Assembly (NCBI GenBank): GCA_012032975.1
Contig: JAAUPU010000024.1
Location: forward strand, 1 to 11,201
Direction: 5' to 3'
Source of the DNA: Caldilineaceae bacterium
GTDB taxonomy: Bacteria; Chloroflexota; Anaerolineae; Caldilineales; Caldilineaceae
Length of the DNA: 11,201 bases
Below the pieces are notes generated by a model that was given only the letters and a program-made list of their open reading frames with translations, was not told the DNA's origin and ran no database searches. The translations under genes and the position numbers were made by a program. This document shows, piece by piece, positions 7,427-11,201 of the stretch. Positions within the stretch are counted from its first letter, which is position 1; every line of letters begins with the position of its first letter.

Positions 7427-7461
7427 GAGGGCGTCAGGATCGAATCGATCCTGACGCCCTC
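7427..7461 (+). terminator. 35-bp near-perfect palindrome after the ferredoxin oxidoreductase genes, likely terminator
   Basis: Arms of 17 bases (7427-7443 and 7445-7461, beginning GAGGGCGTCAGGATC) are exact complements around a single central A. In RNA this gives a long GC-rich stem of about 16 bp with a three-base loop. It lies 45 bases after the stop codon and just before a promoter, as expected of a terminator. What follows is only moderately T-rich (TACTTATT), so efficiency without Rho is uncertain. A repeated extragenic palindrome is the alternative, but only one copy is present here. Confidence 0.6.
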
Positions 7462-7474
7462 TACTTATTGGGAT

Positions 7475-7503
7475 TTGACGTTACGGCAATCGACCATAAT
7501 AAT
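7475..7503 (+). promoter_or_regulatory. Candidate sigma-70-like promoter for the 2-oxo acid dehydrogenase operon
   Basis: TTGACG (7475-7480), a 17-base spacer and AATAAT (7498-7503) match five of six consensus positions in each box. It lies directly after the palindromic terminator and would give a leader of about 185 bases before the E1 alpha start at 7694. The 312-bp gap 7382-7693 thus holds a terminator, a promoter and a leader ending in a hairpin; I see no gene in it. Confidence 0.5.
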
Positions 7504-7674
7504 GGGCATAGTTTGTCGGTTAGGGATGAATGAATCCCATGTTGCCGTTGCAAGGTCGGTCACCCGCCCAACAGAGGTGCTTGGCCGATGTTAACGGCTA
7601 TGTATGCCAGAATTCGCAAAAGGGCCGATGTCGCTTTGGGCACAGCCTGACAAGCACCGGCCTTTGCGGAAAGC

Positions 7675-7693
7675 AAGGAGAGACACTCTCTTT
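7675..7693 (+). promoter_or_regulatory. Hairpin sequestering the Shine-Dalgarno sequence of E1 alpha
   Basis: AAGGAGAG-ACA-CTCTCTTT forms an 8-bp stem (one G-U pair) with a three-base loop and ends at the base before the ATG at 7694. The left arm contains the whole Shine-Dalgarno sequence AAGGAG (7675-7680), so the folded form would block ribosome binding. The linear Shine-Dalgarno to start spacing is 13 bases, longer than usual. A thermosensor, protein-bound or coupling-dependent switch is inference. Confidence 0.5.
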
Positions 7694-8761
7694 ATGTCAA
7701 ATTCCATTGTAGATATCGTTGCCGCGGACGAAGGCGTCAAAGAACCCGAATTGCTGGCCGAGTCCTCCGTCGCCCATGTGACCACAGGTGAGGCCCTCGC
7801 CCACACGCTTTCCACCGAGGAGCTGAAGAAGATTTACCGAACGATGGTGCTGATTCGGCGCACTGAAGAGTCGTTGCTGGAACTGGCCGAAAGTGGCAAG
7901 ATCGGCGGCGCGATGCACACGGCCAATGGCCATGAAGCCAACGCATTGGGCGCCGCGGCCGCGTTGAAGCTGGACGATTATCTGACCTGCACCTATCGCG
8001 GCCACCATCACTCGCTGGCCCGCGGCATGGACCCTGGCAAGGCCATCGCCGAAGTGCTGGGCCGCGCCGATGGTTTTGCGGGTGGCAAGGGTGGCTCGAT
8101 GCACTTTCTCGACCCGTCGCTTGGTCTCATGGGCGCCAACGGCATCGTCGGCGCGCAGGTGCCCCACGCGGCCGGCATGGCGCTGGCCATCAAGATGCGC
8201 GGCGAGGAGCGCATCGCCATCACCTTCTTTGGCGACGGTGCGATGTACCAGGGACTGATGCACGAGACCTTTAATATGGCGCAAAAGTGGAGCCTGCCCA
8301 TCATCTTCTATTGCGAGAACAATCGCTACTCGGAGATGACGCCCATCACCCGCACCTCATCGGTGGACAATATTTTCACCTTTGCGCGCGCCTACGGCAT
8401 GCGCAGCGAGCAGATCGACGGCAACGATGTCGAGGTCGTCTATGACGCGGTCAGCCGAGCAGCCAGCCTTGCCCGCGCCGGCGAAGGCCCCACCTTCATC
8501 GAGGGGATCACCTATCGGCTGAGCGGCCACATGGCCGGCGACCTGGAAACCTATCGCACTGTCGAAGAGGTCGATGAGCAACGCGAGCATGAGCCACTGG
8601 TTGTGTTGCGCCGCCGACTGTTGGAACGGGGCGTCGAGGAAGCGGAGCTAGATGACCTCCAGGCGGACGCGGAACAGGAAGTGGAAGCAGCGGTTGAGTT
8701 CGCTCAGAACAGCCCCTGGCCCGAATTGGCCGAGGCGTACACCGATGTCTACAAGGTCTAG
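7694..8761 (+). CDS. TPP-dependent 2-oxo acid dehydrogenase E1 alpha subunit (pyruvate/acetoin dehydrogenase type)
   Basis: A 355-residue E1 alpha chain that, with E1 beta, decarboxylates a 2-oxo acid and transfers the acyl group to lipoyl-E2. The TPP/Mg motif runs from GDG at 180-182 to ENN at 208-210, including the E1 signature [25 protein letters not shown] at 101-111 and GANGIVGAQ at 148-156 are further conserved blocks. The phosphorylation-loop counterpart reads [10 protein letters not shown] then LETYR, closer as I recall to acetoin dehydrogenase AcoA than to classical PdhA, so the substrate may be pyruvate, acetoin or another 2-oxo acid. The ATG at 7694 is preferred because AAGGAG lies at 7675-7680; an in-frame ATG at 7604 adds 30 residues without a ribosome site or familiar sequence. 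The E1 beta start follows the stop by 12 bases, so they are likely co-translated. Confidence 0.88.
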   Translation: MSNSIVDIVAADEGVKEPELLAESSVAHVTTGEALAHTLSTEELKKIYRTMVLIRRTEESLLELAESGKIGGAMHTANGHEANALGAAAALKLDDYLTCTYRGHHHSLARGMDPGKAIAEVLGRADGFAGGKGGSMHFLDPSLGLMGANGIVGAQVPHAAGMALAIKMRGEERIAITFFGDGAMYQGLMHETFNMAQKWSLPIIFYCENNRYSEMTPITRTSSVDNIFTFARAYGMRSEQIDGNDVEVVYDAVSRAASLARAGEGPTFIEGITYRLSGHMAGDLETYRTVEEVDEQREHEPLVVLRRRLLERGVEEAELDDLQADAEQEVEAAVEFAQNSPWPELAEAYTDVYKV

Positions 8762-8773
8762 GGGATCGCAAGC

Positions 8774-9771
8774 ATGAGAAAAACGACCTATATTCAGGCC
8801 ATCAACGAGGCAATGAAGGACGAAATGCGTCGCGATGAACGGGTCTTTCTGATCGGCGAGGACATCGGTCACTATGGCGGGCTTTTCCGCGTCACCCGCA
8901 ACTTGATGGATGAGTTTGGCCCCAACCGGGTGATCGATACGCCGATCAGCGAGCAAGGTTTTATGGGCATGGCCGTGGGCGCCGCGCTGGTCGGCATGAG
9001 GCCCATCGTCGAGTTGATGTACATGGACTTCTTCCTGGTCTGTGCGGACCAGATCTTCAACCAGGCGGCGCGCTATCATTATATGAGCGGCGGTATTCTC
9101 AATGTGCCGCTTGTGATCCGCGGCCAACAAGGGGGCGGCAAGAGCTATGGCTCGCAGCATAGTTCATGTGTGGACAGTGTCTTTGCCCAGTTTCCCGGCA
9201 TCAAGATCGTGGCTCCAGCCACACCTTATGACGCCAAAGGATTGCTGATCTCGGCGATCCGCGAGGAAAACCCGGTGCTCTTCCTGGAACACAAGATGCT
9301 CTATTTCACCCGCGGCGAAATGCCTGACGCCGACGAAGAATATGTCGTCCCCATCGGCAAGGCGGACATCAAACGCAGCGGCAGCGACCTGACGCTGGCC
9401 ACCTTTGGCTACAGTTTGCTGGAGGCGCAGGCGGCGGCTGACGAGCTGGCTGACGAGCACGGCATCGATGTGGAGATCGTGGACCTGCGCACGGTGACGC
9501 CGTTGGATATGGAGACGATCCTGGAGTCCGTCCAGAAGACGGGGCGGCTCTTGGCTGTGCACGAATCGCAGTCCAATTGCGGCATCGGCGCGGAGATCGT
9601 CGCGCGCGTCTATGAAGAAGCGCCTCATCTGTTGCGGGCGCCGGCGCGCAGGTTGGGCATGGCGCGGTCTCGATCCCGGTCTCCAAGCCGCTGGAACAGG
9701 AAATCTTACCCTGGAAACAGAATATGAAGGCCGCGGTGCTGGAGATGATGCGTCCGCCCATCTTTGCGTGA
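8774..9771 (+). CDS. 2-oxo acid dehydrogenase E1 beta subunit, one-base deletion near 9660
   Basis: The partner of E1 alpha, which completes the TPP site and docks to E2. Seen are LIGEDIG at 26-32, E60 in PISEQGF (the conserved TPP-activating Glu), MYMDFF at 82-87, H129 in YGSQHSS (conserved active-site His), and the C-terminal transketolase domain with [10 protein letters not shown] and [13 protein letters not shown]. The first frame drifts after APARRLGMA and stops at 9727. Adding one base near 9660, in a GGCGCGG tract, restores [17 protein letters not shown] and a typical E1 beta end with TGA at 9769-9771, giving about 332 residues, normal for the family. AGGGG at 8760-8764 is the ribosome site. 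E2 starts 37 bases later. Confidence 0.88.
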
Positions 9772-9808
9772 TCGACTACCAGTCAGGCTTGAGCAAGAGG
9801 ATGCGTTC

Positions 9809-11201
9809 ATGGCGATAGAACTGAAACTCCCGGACATGGGAGAAGGCACGGAAGATGTCACGATCAGCCGTTGGCTGGTCAGCGATGGCGACGAGGTCGC
9901 AGAAGGCGATGTGGTGTTGGAGGTGGCCACCGACAAAGTGGACACCGAGGTCACCGCGCCGGCCAGCGGCAAACTGCTCCAGCGCAATTTCAGCGAAGGC
10001 GAACTCGCACCGGTCGATGCCGTGCTGGCCTTGATCGGCGCCGAGGGCGAGGCGGTCGAGACGGACGAGTCTGCTCCAGAGCCGCCCGAAGCTGAGAAGC
10101 GCACTCCTGAAACCCAACGTGAAGAGTCGCGAGCGACGGCGGATGGAGACGAGGAGACCAAAGCGTCGCCAGTCGCCAGGCGTATGGCTGCGGAGAAAGG
10201 CATTGCCCTGGCCGAGATCGCGGGGTCGGGACCGGGCGGACGGATCACCAAGGAGGATGTGCTGGCTGCCGGCGACCAGCCCGGCGACGACGCCCAGTCG
10301 GCTCTGCCGGAGGAACTAGCCAACGTGCCCTGACCGCGGTGCGCCGCCTGGCCGCCGAAAACAACATCAATCTGGACGAAGTGGCCGAAGGCAGACCGTT
10401 GAGTTCATTGACCAAGTATGAGGTCATGAGCGCGGTCGCCAGCCGAGATGCCAGTGAGCCTGTGGTGGTCGAGCCACGCTTCAAGCCGACTGCGCCTGCT
10501 GATCGGTCGGAAGAGAAGCCAACAGCAGCCCCAGGCGCGGCAAACCCAGAAACGCGGCTCCTGCGCAGGCTGAGTTGGCCAGCGGTGAGGAGCTGATCCC
10601 GCATACACGCATGCGTGCGGCAATTGCGCGCAACACCACCCAGAGCCTCTTCAGCGCCCCCACGTCACCACCATGTGGGATGTCAACATGAGTGCTGTCC
10701 TGGCCCATCGCAAGGTGCACAAGAAGGAGTTCGCCGCGGAAGGGGTCAACCTGACTGTCACCGCCTATCTGGTGCAGGCGATCATCGCCGGTTTGCGTGC
10801 GGTGCCAGCGGCCAATGCCTCCTGGTCGGACGAAGGGGTCATCATCAAGCGCACCTATCACATCGGTATGGCGGTAGCCTTGCCCATGGATGCCAACGGT
10901 CTGGGCGGTCTGATCGTGCCGGTGATCAAGAATGCCGGCGACCTGAACCTGATGGGAATCGCGCGGGCGGTCAACCGACTTGGCCGACAAGGCGCGCAAC
11001 AACCAACTGCGCAGCGAGGATTTGCAGGGCGGCACCTTCACCTTGAGCAACTATGGCACCTCGGGCAGCATTTTTCAAACCCCGGTGATCGTCAGTCCGC
11101 AGGTTGGCATACTGGGCGTCGGCGCGATCGAGAAACGGCCCGTTGTGGTCAGCAACGGTCATCCATTGGAGGCCAACACCGGCGACTATCTGGCCTTTCT
11201 G
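9809..11201 (+). CDS. 2-oxo acid dehydrogenase E2 (dihydrolipoamide acyltransferase), 3' truncated, four one-base indels
   Basis: The E2 core that carries the acyl group on lipoate and passes it to CoA. Domains in order: a lipoyl domain (about 1-78) with K43 in ATDKVDT as lipoylation site; an acidic linker; an E3/E1-binding domain (about 119-154, SPVARRMAAEKG with GSGPGGRITKEDV); a second, degenerate binding-domain-like unit (RALTAVRRLAAENNINLDEV) in the next frame; then the catalytic domain from ELIPHTRMRAAIARN to YLAFL at the right edge. The His-x-x-x-Asp-Gly active-site motif would follow just beyond the window. Frame changes are inferred at 10270-10325 (base missing), 10530-10565 (base missing), 10656-10661 (C missing from a C run) and 10976 (extra C); each junction restores family sequence. 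The ATG at 9809 has AAGAGG 8 bases upstream. It forms an operon with E1 alpha and beta; the E3 gene is not in view. Confidence 0.85.

Noticed and set aside
7604..7693. Upstream in-frame ATG extending E1 alpha by 30 residues
   Set aside because: No Shine-Dalgarno sequence before it, Arg/Lys-rich unfamiliar sequence, and a good Shine-Dalgarno sequence exists before 7694.
10615..11046. Plus-strand frame of 143 codons within E2
   Set aside because: Out of phase with the catalytic-domain sequence, which reads in the other two frames with conserved motifs.
1..11201. CRISPR arrays, tRNA or rRNA genes, transposases or phage genes
   Set aside because: No regularly spaced repeats, no cloverleaf or rRNA-like blocks and no transposase or integrase motifs were seen on either strand.

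Overview
The window is about 11.2 kb of moderately high-GC bacterial DNA carrying central carbon and sulfur metabolism, with a small accessory stretch at the left end. The organism is probably a facultative or metabolically flexible bacterium. Chloroflexota is my best guess, from the split pyruvate:ferredoxin oxidoreductase, the plant-type cystathionine gamma-synthase and the general protein style, but this is inference and nothing here is diagnostic.

Layout. 1-627 (+): the 3' part of a YoeB-type toxin gene, then a small conserved protein of unknown function. 628-815: a short spacer with an inverted repeat, between converging genes. 816-1973 (-): an enolase-superfamily (mandelate racemase/D-galactonate dehydratase-like) sugar-acid dehydratase. 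2104-3315 (-): a PLP-dependent cystathionine gamma-synthase. 3316-3661: a divergent control region with a candidate promoter on each strand and a perfect dyad over the minus-strand -10 box. 3662-7381 (+): a two-gene pyruvate:ferredoxin oxidoreductase, with alpha/gamma domains in the first gene and ferredoxin plus TPP (beta) domains in the second. 7382-7693: a long near-perfect palindrome (likely terminator), a good sigma-70-like promoter, and a hairpin that buries the next Shine-Dalgarno sequence. 7694-11201 (+): E1 alpha, E1 beta and E2 of a 2-oxo acid dehydrogenase complex; E2 runs off the right edge just before its catalytic His motif is expected.

How the genes fit together. Two different machines that turn a 2-oxo acid (most likely pyruvate) into acyl-CoA lie head to tail. 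One is oxygen-sensitive and passes electrons to ferredoxin; the other is lipoate-dependent and passes them to NAD+ through E3. Separate terminator, promoter and translation-control elements lie between them, which suggests independent regulation.

Data quality. At least eight single-base indels break otherwise well-conserved reading frames, and there is a probable further one in the toxin tail. All lie in the first 1.6 kb or the last 1.6 kb; the five intact or near-intact frames between them are clean. Several fall in homopolymers. This looks more like low-coverage contig ends than gene decay, so the affected genes are described as single genes.
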